Shown here: piece after piece, positions 14,061 to 25,567 of the stretch
How positions within the stretch are numbered: position 1 is the stretch's first letter
How the letters are laid out: every line of letters begins with the position of its first letter
Assembly: GCF_051622035.1 (NCBI RefSeq)
Contig: NC_135360.1
Coordinates: forward strand, 13,816,001-13,880,000
DNA length: 64,000 nt
Reading direction: 5' to 3'
Source: Arctopsyche grandis
Lineage: Eukaryota > Arthropoda > Insecta > Trichoptera > Hydropsychidae
Notes under the pieces: generated by a model
Told to the model about the DNA's origin: nothing
What the model saw: the letters and a program-made list of their open reading frames with translations, nothing else
Databases searched by the model: none
Made by a program: the position numbers and the translations under genes

Positions 14061-14428
14061 CATGGGCGTGCGCGGTGATAGTTGCGGCCGCTAGCTCGCG
14101 CGGTGTGTTGTTCGGCGCGCGGAATGCGGCGATGGGGCTCGGGGGGCGGAGGCTCCGGGAGCGGCGGGATCCTGCGCAAGGCGTCTCCGCCTCATCGTCC
14201 GCAGCTGCTGGTGTTCGGCTACTCTTGCAAATTGTTTCGCGACGACGAAAAAGCTCTCCACATCGAGTTGGGACGCCACCTTATACCTTGGATGGGAGAC
14301 GACTCGCTCAAAATCGACAGGTTTCAACCAAATATTCTTAATCTAAATCATCTGAATATTTTACATACATATATAAGTTACAGGGAAAGTTCATTATATT
14401 GTAAGAACTGATAAGGAATTACAATATG
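13310..14428. repeat. 48-bp inverted repeat bracketing SFSWAP promoter and exon 1
   Basis: The left arm is 13,310-13,360 (contains TTCCTTATCAGTTCTTACAA) and the right arm 14,378-14,428 is its reverse complement (contains TTGTAAGAACTGATAAGGAA). About 43 of 44 core bases match. The arms lie upstream of the promoter and inside intron 1. They may be two scraps of one MITE, or a functional pairing element. Confidence 0.85.
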
Positions 14429-17400
14429 TGGGCTTCTCATATTACTCTATCAAATATTTTTGAAATTGCATGATACTTCTATGGAAAATTGTAATGGTAG
14501 ATAACACTATTTTTACTGTTGGAATTTTTTTGTGATTCCACGGAAAATTTTCGACGTGTTTGCTGAGAAAAAATAATTAATTTGCAGATATGATGCTCGA
14601 GGAGCGCTCGGTTCTAGAGAATTGGCCGCTGCTGAAGGGTGTAATAAATCATCCGGCTGGGATCGGCTCACCCCTGAAGAACAAAGAGCTGAACGTCTCT
14701 GTGACGAAGAGCGTTACAGAGCTTTATATTGTGATGAGGATGAGGAAGAAATGTATCGAGGCAATATGATCTATTTAATTATTTTATTTAAAATTTGTAT
14801 TTGTTTTCAAAGGCCATATTGTATTCAACATTGTCTTTATTTTTAGAAGAGGAATTAAAAAGGATTCATATGTCAAACAGTGGTCGATATGGACAAGTAG
14901 AGTTTAACTACGATGTTAATGAATCCGAAATGTTGCAAAGTGAATCCAGGGATAAAGAAGAAGTAAAAGCTGAAGACGAAGAACCGTTTATTCCATCGCC
15001 AAATTTAGTAATCCCAGAAGGAATGGTTTTGGTAATTTTTGTTTTTCTTATTTTAACTTCAATAGTTGTCGAAATGTTTTTTTTTTCTTTTATGAAATAC
15101 AATATGACATATTATCTTAATTGTTTTAGCCTGAAACTCAGAAACTGAATACTATTATTGAAAAAACAGCATCTTTCATTGCCAGCCATGGAACGCAAAT
15201 GGAAATATTGCTTAAAGCCAAACAATCTGGAAATCCTCAATTCGATTTTTTGTCTATGGAATGTCCATTATATACCTATTACAACTTCATCGTGGCAGCC
15301 ATCAAGGAGGGTCGATATAAGTTACAAGAAGAAGAGAAAGAAGGTAAAGCTCGTTGATTAACTGACTATGACATATGTATTACTACAAAATTGTTACGAT
15401 TGTGTGTTTATGTTTTTAAAATTTGAATTTCTAGATAAAACTGAAGAAGATGACTACTACCTTCATCCGAGCCTGGCTCCGTTATCTGTTGAATCGGTAG
15501 GTGGTGAAACTCGTGCTGTATGATTTTATCATGCTTGACTGAACTTTTCAAATCTGTGATATTTTAAGACTTGTCTGTCGACATTGTGTTTTTCCCTTGT
15601 GATTCTATTATGTTTACACATATTTATGTATGAATTTAATGCTCAGATCGAATATTTTGGGACCATTCTAACGTCGTAATTCTTTGTACTCTTTTTAAGA
15701 ATTGCTTTAATACAGTTAAAAAATTTAATGTTCCTAAATTATTAATGGTTTTTTGAATGTAACTATAAAATAAATAAAATATTCAAGTTCATTGACATTT
15801 TAGTATTGTTATTTCAATTTTTATTACTGATGTATTCTTCTTTTTTGCAGGTTTGGTTGTAATTTGGATATCTCTTCTCATGAAATCTTCGTTCATTGTC
15901 TCAACGTACAGTTTGAAAATTTTTGTTTTAACATTAGGGTAATTTGAATTAAATTGATAGAAAACAACCGACGTTCGCTCCACTCCTAGATTTTTTGTGG
16001 CGTCTTTAATTTCTTTTATTATTTAATTTAAAAAATTCTCTCACCGTCTTCGTCATCGTCCATCTTCAGTTCTTAAACCCCCCTCTGCTGGACAAAGGTC
16101 TTCCCATAATATTTCCATTCCCTTTTCCAAACGAATATCATCCTTTTAACTCAATACAAAATCACTCACTTAATCACACCAATCATTTAAATGGGGTTCT
16201 ACCAAAAGTTGCCTTTGTCCAGCTGCCATCATTAAAAACAGCATTATCGCAATAGAAAATTAATTAAAATAGTCAAGATTTCTGGAGGACCCTGCGCATT
16301 ACAACATTTTGGAAAACGTCTATGATGGCTTAGTTAAATATTTTAAATTTGAAATATTATACTTATAGCGGATATTTGACCTAGTTGCAAAACACATTTT
16401 TTTAAAAATCATTATTTGATAATAGTATTATTCACTTTGTATGCAAGAAACAACACGTTGAACTGTACAAGTGTTTCTTATTGCATTCTAAATTATAAAT
16501 AATTAATGTAAATATTTATTTGAAATTTCTACACTTTTATACATTGCTTGCTTCTACATATGTGAAAAGAAATAACCATTTTTGTATTTCTTCCTCCTAT
16601 AGGCACCGTCGATTCCTAGCATAACATACAAACCGTCTGCTGACTGCGCTTATTCCATGTTGGTGAATCAAATTAAAGGTACGAATGACAATAATGCACA
16701 GCCTAAGAATGAAACCGAAGAGAACAATTCTACACCGTCTGTTGATACAGAGCTTGCCCCGCCTGGAACAGAAACGATTCCTATTAATACTGAAAGATTA
16801 AATGCTGAGGTGCCCATGCACGTAGATTACACGAATATTCCACCAGAATTAGTGCAACTATATCCAATGCATGGTTATTATAACTACCCTTCAATGATGA
16901 GTCAAGCGGAAATCACCAAAGCTCCCGTGTTGTACAACAGAGAAGCTCAAGAAGAAAATCAAACCATCAATGATCAAAATGTATCGAATGCAAATGCTAC
17001 ATCCAACGTTAATACTCAAGAAAAAACAAGCACAACTAAAGATACGAAGTTCACCGAAGAATACGATTCCGGTACAAATTCCCCCAAAATTTCTTCAACA
17101 GTTTCGTCTGGATTGAAATTAACACATTATTATAATTCGGATAGTGAAAACGATAGCGATAATAGCACAGGTTGGAATTTTCTATTTTATTTATTTATTT
17201 ATTAAAGCTTATTTAAAACTCAATATCATTTTTTAATGCTACAGGTAGTAGTAATACTCGAACATCTCAGTCGCAATTGATTGACATGCCTCCTTCTGAT
17301 CAGCAAGTGATTATTGATAAAATGGCTTCATATGTTGCCAGAAATGGGAATGATTTTGAACAAATTGTTAAAATGAAAGGCGATCCACGATTTTCATTTC

Positions 17401-19498
17401 TTGATGCGTCCCATAAATATAACCCATACTATAAACATAAAAGGTCATTTTACGAAAGAATTAATAAACCTCAATATGCAAAAAACAATGATAACAGTAT
17501 GTCGGAATACGACAAAGACATTGAAGATAGTTTAACTGATAAACAAGAGAATTTGGAAAAGAAGGTTATAGGTGAGTTCTTAACTATTTTATGTACATAT
17601 GTAATTTTGTATAATTGTTGCTTATAATCAAAATTTTCAACAGCACCTGTTTCGTTTTCGATAAAGAAAATGAAAGAACCCGAACCTATATTGCCAAAAC
17701 CTGCTTTACCTTATGAATCGACTTCCGAAGAAGAAACTGAAAATAACTCGTGTGATAATCAAGATTCTTCTACTATTACTTCTAATGAAAAAAATTTTAC
17801 ACCCGTTGACAAGCTTCAGCCAAAAGTAGATAAGCAACCAGAGATTGTCACTGAAAAAATTGAAATTAAGCCCGATACATATGAAGAACCTAAAGTTGAA
17901 TTAGAACCGAAATATTTTAAACAAATTTATCAAATTCAGCCTATCAAAGAGCAAACATTTCCAACCACTGTTACTACTAATGTTAATGTAAATTTAGCAT
18001 CATCAGTTAAACGAAAAGATAACGACAGAAAGGAATCTTCAAATAAATATAAGACATCTGAAAATGTAGATTATGACGAACATAATAGACGAAGAAAAAG
18101 AAAACGGTTAAGAGAAAATAGAAGTGAAATTGCTTCAGATGTCATTACGATCGACGAAGAGTTTGATTCGAAGACTAATTCAGAGTGTATAGATTTGACT
18201 GAAGAATGTAACGAAGATGGTACAGATTATTTTATTTATTTATTTTTTATATCAAATTTGTATTTAATTTATAATAATTTTCAGATTTATATTGTAACAA
18301 AGATAATATGAAAAGTAATAATATTCAATTGGAAAGGAAAAAGCGAGCTGCCGCCTTCTTGTCTTCTTTAAAAGCAGTCCCAGCTGCTCCCATAGAACAT
18401 CATAACACTCTTGCTAGTGCGATGGTAAGGATAATTTATTTTTAATAAGAAAAATGTGTTACTTTTAATTTCTGAGAAACAAGTATTAATTTATTGTTTA
18501 GGTTAAAACCCTGCATTCACTTCAAAAAGATGAAAAACATAGTCCAAGAAGAAAACGAAGAAGAGAAAGTAGTTCAAGTAGAAAATCTAAAAAGAAAAAA
18601 TCGGACAAAAGGCGATCAAGTGAAAGATATGAAGGTTGTTCTTTTTTTTTATCGTATAAATTTTATATGTATGTATGTAATTAATATTTTTCTATTTGAA
18701 AATTAGAATCAGAGAATGACCGTGGTGATGCATGGAAACAATCATCTAGAGAAATGAACAAATCCCATGCACATAGTCGAGATAGACATTCTAAAAAATC
18801 GAAACGGAAAAAATCTTCTAGAGACAGGTAAAACCCACAGTAAATTTTGGTACTCTTACAGGAGTATTGTTTACCCTTATTTTATTTTATTTTAGTAGCT
18901 TTATCAATCATGCTAGTGTTGTTAAAAGTAGTGTAGCCACAAAATAAATCAAACTTAAATTTCTTTATATAAAAATCATCACAATGTACTTACTGTTTTA
19001 GATCACCTGATTATTATAGGAGCAGATTACATAAAAAAGCAAAAACACCAAACAGAGATTTACAAAGGTTTTTATTATTATATAACAACCAATAGAATAC
19101 AAGCCTCACAAAATTGGATAGCCTTGTTGTTATTATTTGTTTAAATTTCCATTAATTATATGTTGTTGTTTTTTAGACCTACTACTTTGAGAGAGTTGTC
19201 ACTTGAAAAAATGGTCGATGAACAGATAAAATCAGCGGATTCCCTCAAGTCTGCCATTTCCCGTGAAAATGACCAACTGCTAGCGGCATCGTTGAAAGAT
19301 CTTGTACGTGAAGCGAGGAAAGAAATGACGCCAATTCAACCTATCAAAATGGCCTTGGACATTTTTGCCAACGACCAATCCAATACTACATGTGCCTCCG
19401 ATAACGATTGGGAAAAGGATAGTATCGATGATAGGAAGTACAAGTCAAAAAGTTCCAGCAGTTCTTCTGGTAGTTCAGAAGACTCGGCAGAAACTTAA
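14124..19498 (+). CDS. SFSWAP: SFSWAP / suppressor of white-apricot splicing regulator
   Basis: Nuclear SR-related alternative-splicing regulator. Exons: 14124-14320, 14588-14760, 14847-15031, 15130-15343, 15435-15496, 16603-17170, 17245-17571, 17644-18219, 18285-18424, 18502-18634, 18707-18827, 19002-19067, 19177-19498. The sum is 3,084 nt, 1,027 aa (human about 950). Seen: N-terminal SWAP domain from about residue 28 ([11 protein letters not shown]...IDRYD), CDEERY, acidic stretch; SURP1 in exons 4-5 (about 186-277, FDFL near its end, DDYYLHPSL after it); SURP2 in exon 7 (about 480-540, [18 protein letters not shown]); APVSFSIKK block at the start of exon 8; [17 protein letters not shown]-rich tail in exons 10-12. 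ATG 14,124 is the first after an in-frame TAG at 14,079. The Gly-rich start lies in GC-rich DNA. Intron 2 is best read as GC-AG. In Drosophila the protein represses splicing of its own first introns. Confidence 0.95.
14321..14587 (+). other. SFSWAP intron 1 with weak 5' splice site
   Basis: The donor is AG|GTTTCA, a poor match to GTRAGT; the acceptor is TTTGCAG. The splice joins AG|A to give the conserved Arg of IDRYD, so the join is well supported by homology. It contains the right arm of the 48-bp inverted repeat. Confidence 0.85.
14761..14846 (+). other. SFSWAP intron 2, probable GC-AG intron
   Basis: The only junction that keeps the frame and aligns with the vertebrate protein ([14 protein letters not shown]) has donor GAG|GCAATA and acceptor TTTTTAG. 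No GT donor nearby gives an open frame with a matching protein; GT at 14,752 gives a wrong frame and GT at 14,731 gives a stop. The intron is 86 bp. Confidence 0.8.
15497..16602 (+). other. SFSWAP intron 5 with LINE-like scrap
   Basis: This is the largest intron of the gene (1.1 kb). At about 16,060-16,250 it holds CTGCTGGACAAAGGTCTTCC and flanking sequence typical of the 3' region of RTE-type retrotransposons, in minus orientation, heavily decayed. Confidence 0.5.
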
Positions 19499-19572
19499 AA
19501 TCAGTTCAGTGTTGTAAAAAATGATGAATTATATTTTTTTATAAATATTTTGTCTAAATATGTATGTATTAT

Positions 19573-19578
19573 AATAAA
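19573..19578 (+). terminator. Candidate SFSWAP polyadenylation signal
   Basis: AATAAA 75 bp after the SFSWAP stop codon, in T-rich DNA. This is a normal distance for a short insect 3' UTR. Confidence 0.55.
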
Positions 19579-19579
19579 A

Positions 19580-21464
19580 TATATTTAAGTTCATAGAAGA
19601 AAATGTGGCCAACAGAATAATATTTTTCATTCTGTCATTTTAATTCTGAATAGAAAAATGTATGCAAGTTATTTTTTTAGCAAATTACCTAGCTCAAATG
19701 AAATCAAAGATTGATTTTTTATTTTGCATATAACTTGGCATATGACTAAATAAATTTTTCTATTATATATTGTGCTTTGTTTTTATTTCATTTTAAATAC
19801 ATATGTAAATAGCATTGTTAACAAATTAAATTATTTATTTTAGATCTCGTCAATTATTTCATTATTTCGTTCTTTTGTTTGCATTTGAATATGTATCACG
19901 TTTAACAGTTGGCAGAAATATATAAGTATGTTAACAGCACGTGACTTCGTACTTTTCCACCGACCACACTGATAGACTTAGGCTTCGATAAACTTTATTG
20001 TCACCCATTGACATTATTAACCTTTCCGACTCGATGGAGACTTTTTAAAAATGCAGATTCCAACATGTTTTCATAGCGATTATATTTGATTGTGACATGT
20101 AAAAAATTATGATAGTAATTCACAAAAAGTGAGTAATTAAGATATCACTTAAAAAAAAAAAAAACATTATATTTCCAGTTATCACCGCCACAATTCGATA
20201 TTTCATCCTACACAATGTGATAATTTCGCGGATATTGGACGCCTGTAACGTTAAGGATGTAGATTTGAAAAAACCATACGTAAACATTATCTATGTTTGA
20301 TAATGGTAATTAAAATATATTTTTTACGATAGCATTTTTATTATATTATTTTAAGTACGCATGGACGACTACACATGTATGCGTAATCAAAACTAAATGT
20401 GAAATATATTGCGTAGTGTAGTTGTATTGAAAAAAAATTACGTCTACGTGTTATCGATATTTTCAAAATATGTTATTTAATTTTTCGAAGAATTGTTACA
20501 TGCTGTTGAATTTGAAGGACGTAAGAAATGGAGCAGCTGATAACAAACCAACGCATCAATGAATAAAATTGTGCATATCGTAAAAGATGTTCTACCAGGG
20601 CTGTACATTTGTATAGTGGTTTGATTATAAATGAATAAGTATAGTCATAATTGGTTTGGGTGTAATACTTGCACTACAATCATTTACTGTATGTACATAC
20701 ATAAATAGTTTTCCTACATTTAAAATAATTATTTGTGACAAAAGTTCATCGATCTCGATTCTGCAATATTTCAGTCAACAATTAATTATTTTTTATGTAT
20801 CTATTTCTTGATAACAATATATGGAAATTCGTAATCGACTACGAAACAAGGTGAAAAGTTTTTAACTTTTTATCAAACTTTAAATGATGTATGAAAAGAA
20901 AACACTGAAGAGATAATACTGTATGTAATTAAATTTCAGAACTATTTTTTCCTTACAAATTAAGAACATAAAAATATCTTTAATTTATTTATTTATTTAT
21001 ATACTATATACAGCCGCAAGGACCATTAAACCATAATAAAATAGATAAAATATTAATAAAAAACAAAGATTAATACAAGAATAGAAAAACATGAGTTTTA
21101 GAACAATGAAAATACGCGAAGTGAATAAATGAAATAACAATAAAATAAAATGCATTTAGCCTTTGTATTAATTTAATTTAAATTTTAAATTTAATGTTAT
21201 TAAATTGATATTTTAGACAGTTTTCATTTAATGAAAAAAGAAATGGCCATTTATAAAGATGTTATTTTGAATTTATACATTCAGTGCTTTTTTAAAAAAA
21301 AAAAAGATTCTGGAAATCACTCAACAAACATAAAAAAATATATTCTTATATAATTTAATTGAAATTTAAAGCAATTTTACCTATGCCATGGAGCGTATAA
21401 AAAATTAAACATTTTTTTTAAAACAGTGCTACATTGCAAAAAAAAAACACTGCATATATTATCT
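19580..21464. other. AT-rich intergenic DNA
   Basis: No exon is recognised. Around 20,990-21,130 a TTTATTTATTTA start followed by an A-rich tail resembles 55,085-55,210, suggesting ends of the same retroelement family. Confidence 0.4.
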
Positions 21465-21970
21465 CGGTCTCCGTGACGAGCCAGAATGTTAAATTACCGA
21501 AAACGCAAATATCGGAAGGCAAAGATCGAAAGATCAAAAAAATGGCCACTGACACGAAAGCCATGTGAAACGTAAAGGAGGTATGTAAAAAAAGGGTGCA
21601 TGGTAAACGGTACATACTCACTTAATTTACGCGAGCAGGATACAACAGGAACAAGAGGAACAGGCTTTTCCTCCCGTATTAATGTGCGCGCGCAGAATAC
21701 GGGAGGAAAAGCCTGTTCCTCTTGTTCCTGTTGTATCCTGCTCGCGCAAATTAAGTGAGTATGTACCGTTTAGCATGCACCCTTTTTTTTGATCTTTCGA
21801 CTGAAGATCTTTGCCTTCCGATAAAAAAAAACTTATATATATCTTATTAATATGCGAAAAGTCTATCAGAACTATTAGAAAAATACCTATGTGTTGGTTG
21901 CTATTTTTACATACCTCCTTTACGTTTCACATGGCTTTCGTGTCAGTGGTCATTTTTCAAAATAATTTAA
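21465..21970. mobile_element. Palindromic MITE, family A (copy 1, rearranged)
   Basis: Begins TCGGTCTCCGTGACGAGCC as in the 37-kb copy and shares the core GCGAGCAGGATACAACAGGA, which is present in both orientations (about 21,635 and 21,735). The arm is interrupted by a 50-bp segment (21,540-21,590, starting GGCCACTGACACG) whose reverse complement lies at 21,905-21,955. The element is therefore nested or internally rearranged. No coding capacity. Confidence 0.75.
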
Positions 21971-22623
21971 TAAGAAAGTATGACATAACAGATGCGACTT
22001 CACATGGATATAAAGAATGCGTGGATCGAAAAATATATTAAGCATTGAATAAACAATAATATCAATATCGGTTAGTCCGACATCCCGAGAAGGGGCCCCT
22101 CGAGTAGTCCGGGCCCTGGAACTATACCTCGTCTCTCCCCTGTATATACAAAGTAATTCTTTTTTATTATTGGAAATAAAGGAATCTGCATGAAATATGA
22201 GAAGGGAGTGTATTAAAAAAGGATGAAAAAATAGAATATATGATATCTGTAAGTTTTCCTAATGCAAAGAGAATATATTTATTTGATTGTACATACATAC
22301 ATGCTGCATTTCATTTGATATGACAAAAAAATAATCGACATTTTTTTGCCTTTCATTTATGATAATTTTCAGTAAAAAGTCGCAAAAATAATCAGTTTTG
22401 ATACCTCAAGTGATTTCCTTTGTTATGAAAAATACTATTATTGTTATTATTGTGTAGACTTGGATAGTGGTAGCATAAAATTTCACATACGTATTACTCC
22501 TACGTCAATGTGGAGACGTATTTAAATAATATAAATCATTTATGGACATCAGTCGTATTTCGTTTTTCGTTGTGAACACAACTTAATTCAATCTTTAATT
22601 CCGCTGTATAGTAAAATATAACT
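21971..22623. other. Intergenic DNA upstream of MIOX
   Basis: No gene is seen. A small GC-rich patch at 22,072-22,140 (CCGAGAAGGGGCCCCTCGAG nearby) stands out from AT-rich surroundings and probably belongs to a repeat. The region just before 22,624 should hold the MIOX promoter; no clear core motif was assigned. Confidence 0.4.
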
Positions 22624-23980
22624 ATGGCTCTTTTGGAAGTGTGTACATCGTTTTTATTTTTTTTTACTTATATTTATTTTCAAATAAATCTAAATGAACA
22701 TATTAAATAAATATTAAAATTTTTAAAGCAACAGATTAACCTTGTGGATCCATCTCAACTTTTGAGACCAGAAGAGATTTATAATGGAAAACCAGTAAAT
22801 GCATTTCGGGATTATAGCATCGATGATGACGATCCCATAAAATCCAGAGTGCAAAATACTTACAAACTCATGCACACTCACCAGACCGTAAATTTTGTAA
22901 ATGGTAAAAAATCCTTCATAGTTATTCCAGAATATAATCCTAATCTGAAATAGTTTTATTTAAAATCAATAAATTCCTTAGAAAAAATGCAAAAATGGTT
23001 GAAATTTGATCACGCAAAATCTACCATAAAAGAAGCACTTTTAAAACTGAACGATTTAATAGACGAATCTGATCCAGACACTGATTTACCAAATATTGTG
23101 CACGCATTCCAAACTGCTGAAAAAATCCGTGCCGATCATCCAAATTTAGATTGGTTTCATCTAACCGGCTTGATCCACGATCTTGGAAAGGTAAGAACAC
23201 TTCATTACACAAATTTACTGTGAAATAATTACTATATCATAAATGTTTGTGTAGCTTATGGCATTCTATAATGAGCCCCAATGGTGTGTAGTCGGTGATA
23301 CTTTTGTCGTTGGATGTGATTGGGGTCCTTCAATAGTTTATCGAGAGACCAGTTTCAAGGATAACCCTGACGGCGCAGACAATAGATACAAGTAATAAAT
23401 ATATTTACTACACACATCTTCAGCTTGTAATTAGTTATTGTACCTAATGTTATTTGTGATTACAGTACAAAATATGGAATGTATAAACCTCATTGTGGGC
23501 TTGACAATGTGAATTTATCATGGGGTCATGATGAATATCTATATAGAGTTCTGAAGCACAATGGTACAAAATTGCCCGAAGCTGCATTGTGTATGATACG
23601 GTACATATATATATATAAATATTAACAATATATTACTTGAATAATACGAAATTAATATTATATGTACGTAGGTATATTAAGAAATAAAATTCATGTGTTT
23701 AGATACCATTCCTTTTACCCGTGGCATGCTGGAGGAGACTACAAACATTTAACTAACAAAATGGATGAAGAGAAGATGAAGTGGGTGCTAGAATTCAAGT
23801 AAGCTTTTCCACCATGTGAAACTTTATTAATTCAAATGTTTTTGGTTATATTTATTTAATTATGCTTTTAGTAAATACGACCTTTATACAAAGAGTGAAG
23901 ACATACCAAATATTGAGACATTGTGGCCATATTATGAGAGCTTAATAGAAAAATATATGCCTGGAGTTTTAGAGTGGTGA
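22624..23980 (+). CDS. MIOX: myo-inositol oxygenase (MIOX)
   Basis: Cytosolic di-iron oxygenase that cleaves myo-inositol to D-glucuronate with O2, the first step of inositol catabolism. Exons: 22624-22638, 22735-22903, 22982-23190, 23255-23391, 23466-23600, 23703-23798, 23872-23980. The sum is 870 nt, 289 aa (human 285). All six iron ligands are present: His102 (NIVHAF), His127 and Asp128 (LIHDLGK), His198 (SWGHDEY), His224 (RYHSFYPWH) and Asp257 (NKYDLYTK). The ends [21 protein letters not shown] match the family C-terminus. The first coding exon is only 15 nt (MALLE) with a GTGTGT donor and is chosen because exon 2 has no usable ATG. The rest is very secure. It is tail-to-tail with SPECC1L. 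Confidence 0.96.
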
Positions 23981-24106
23981 ATATATGACATAATTGTGTA
24001 AATAATACAAATAATCTAGTTTATAATCTATATAAATACCTTTATGCATAGTAAAATGTATATTTCTATATTGTGAATACATATAAATGTAATCTTCTTA
24101 TTATTT

Positions 24107-24112
24107 AATAAA
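24107..24112 (+). terminator. Candidate MIOX polyadenylation signal
   Basis: AATAAA 127 bp after the MIOX stop in an AT-rich tail. A second AATAAA-like run follows directly. Confidence 0.55.
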
Positions 24113-25567
24113 TAATAAACAAAAGAAACGACATTCAAATTTATAGGAACTTTATTTTCCAAAAGTCATAATATATAAAAACCATTCTTGTCTTTCGCTG
24201 AAACAAATAATGTTAATAATATACGCAAGATAAAACTAATTTTTGAGAATTATTAAATATAACAAGACATTTATTTTCTTAATTTCACATTTTTACAAAG
24301 AACGAACAACTATAAAGTATTATAGAAGGTAACTTATTTATAAATTTCATCCGACAATTACAGTATTTATAATTTTACTATTTTTTGTTCGCCAGCTCAA
24401 AGTCCCAAGTGTTTTTTGAAATTCACATGAAAAATATATAATTCAAATATATTATTAAAACTACCCGTATAGTTATGAAGTGAAATTACTTTATTTGTAT
24501 ATGTTTTAAAACATTTTGTTAAAAAATAAGTAACAATTTGCGTTTAAATAGAAAAGTCAGTTATAATTCTTCAAACAGTTATGTAAATAAGAAACGACTT
24601 ACAGCTATGGATATATAATATATGTAAAGATATATAAATATAATTAAAATGTTTGTATCCAACGAAAAATGGCACCATTATAGCAGTTTTATACACAATG
24701 TACAATTTAATACAAAATTGCAAAACAATATATGTATATGCATTTTATAAAGAAGACTTATACATACACGATACATATGTATGTATTATATATATTTTTA
24801 ATTGGAATTCAAAACATAGATTTACAGAATTGAAAATTAAGTATCACAGATCAACTTTATTATATATAATATAAATTAAGAGTTAAATTGCTAGTCAAAT
24901 CAAATGCATTTCAGAATTGGTACTAATTAAATGAAAAAAAAAAACAGAAAACTTTGTATGTAATGAAGTGTAAATATACATACTTGAATAAAATAAATAA
25001 TTTTAACGTCACAACACATGTGTAAATATGAAATTGAAATTAAATTTTCAGTCATTAAATATACACAATTATTCTAGATGGAGAAATATAATATAAGCCA
25101 CTTGATAATCACTTATTATGTACATACAATTCCATATTGTAAACTATGAATGCGATTATATATTTTTTCATGAATATGCTACTAATATAAAAATATCAAA
25201 ATGACTTACTGTGATATATATAAAAAAGGATTATTTTACACATACATACATACATTAACGTCATCAATTAAAAGCAAAAACATGTACATCGATATATTGT
25301 CAAGCTATAGTTGGACGATTCAATTTGGAATAAATCTGACTAAAGATAACATCAATTTCAATTCCTCAATATAATAATATTTTAAAAGTGGCAGAAAATT
25401 TATAAATAATAATAATAATCACAATTTCTTGACTATGTACCTATTTAAAAATAATAATATTATTCTTACAAAAGCATAATATGTATTAAAGAAAATAAAA
25501 TATATATTTTTTATTTGATACACAGGTCAAAGAATTTTATACGATAATTTTTCAAACTGTAATTTTT
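24113..25567. other. Convergent intergenic / 3' UTR region between MIOX and SPECC1L
   Basis: Very AT-rich, no exon signal. Minus-strand AATAAA candidates (for example 25,510-25,515) lie just downstream of the SPECC1L stop. The rest is probably SPECC1L 3' UTR or spacer. Confidence 0.45.

Noticed and set aside
22924-22953. MIOX exon 2 reading through GTAAAA to a stop
   Set aside because: The splice at 22,903/22,982 restores the conserved MIOX sequence ([14 protein letters not shown]-like join); read-through would truncate the enzyme.
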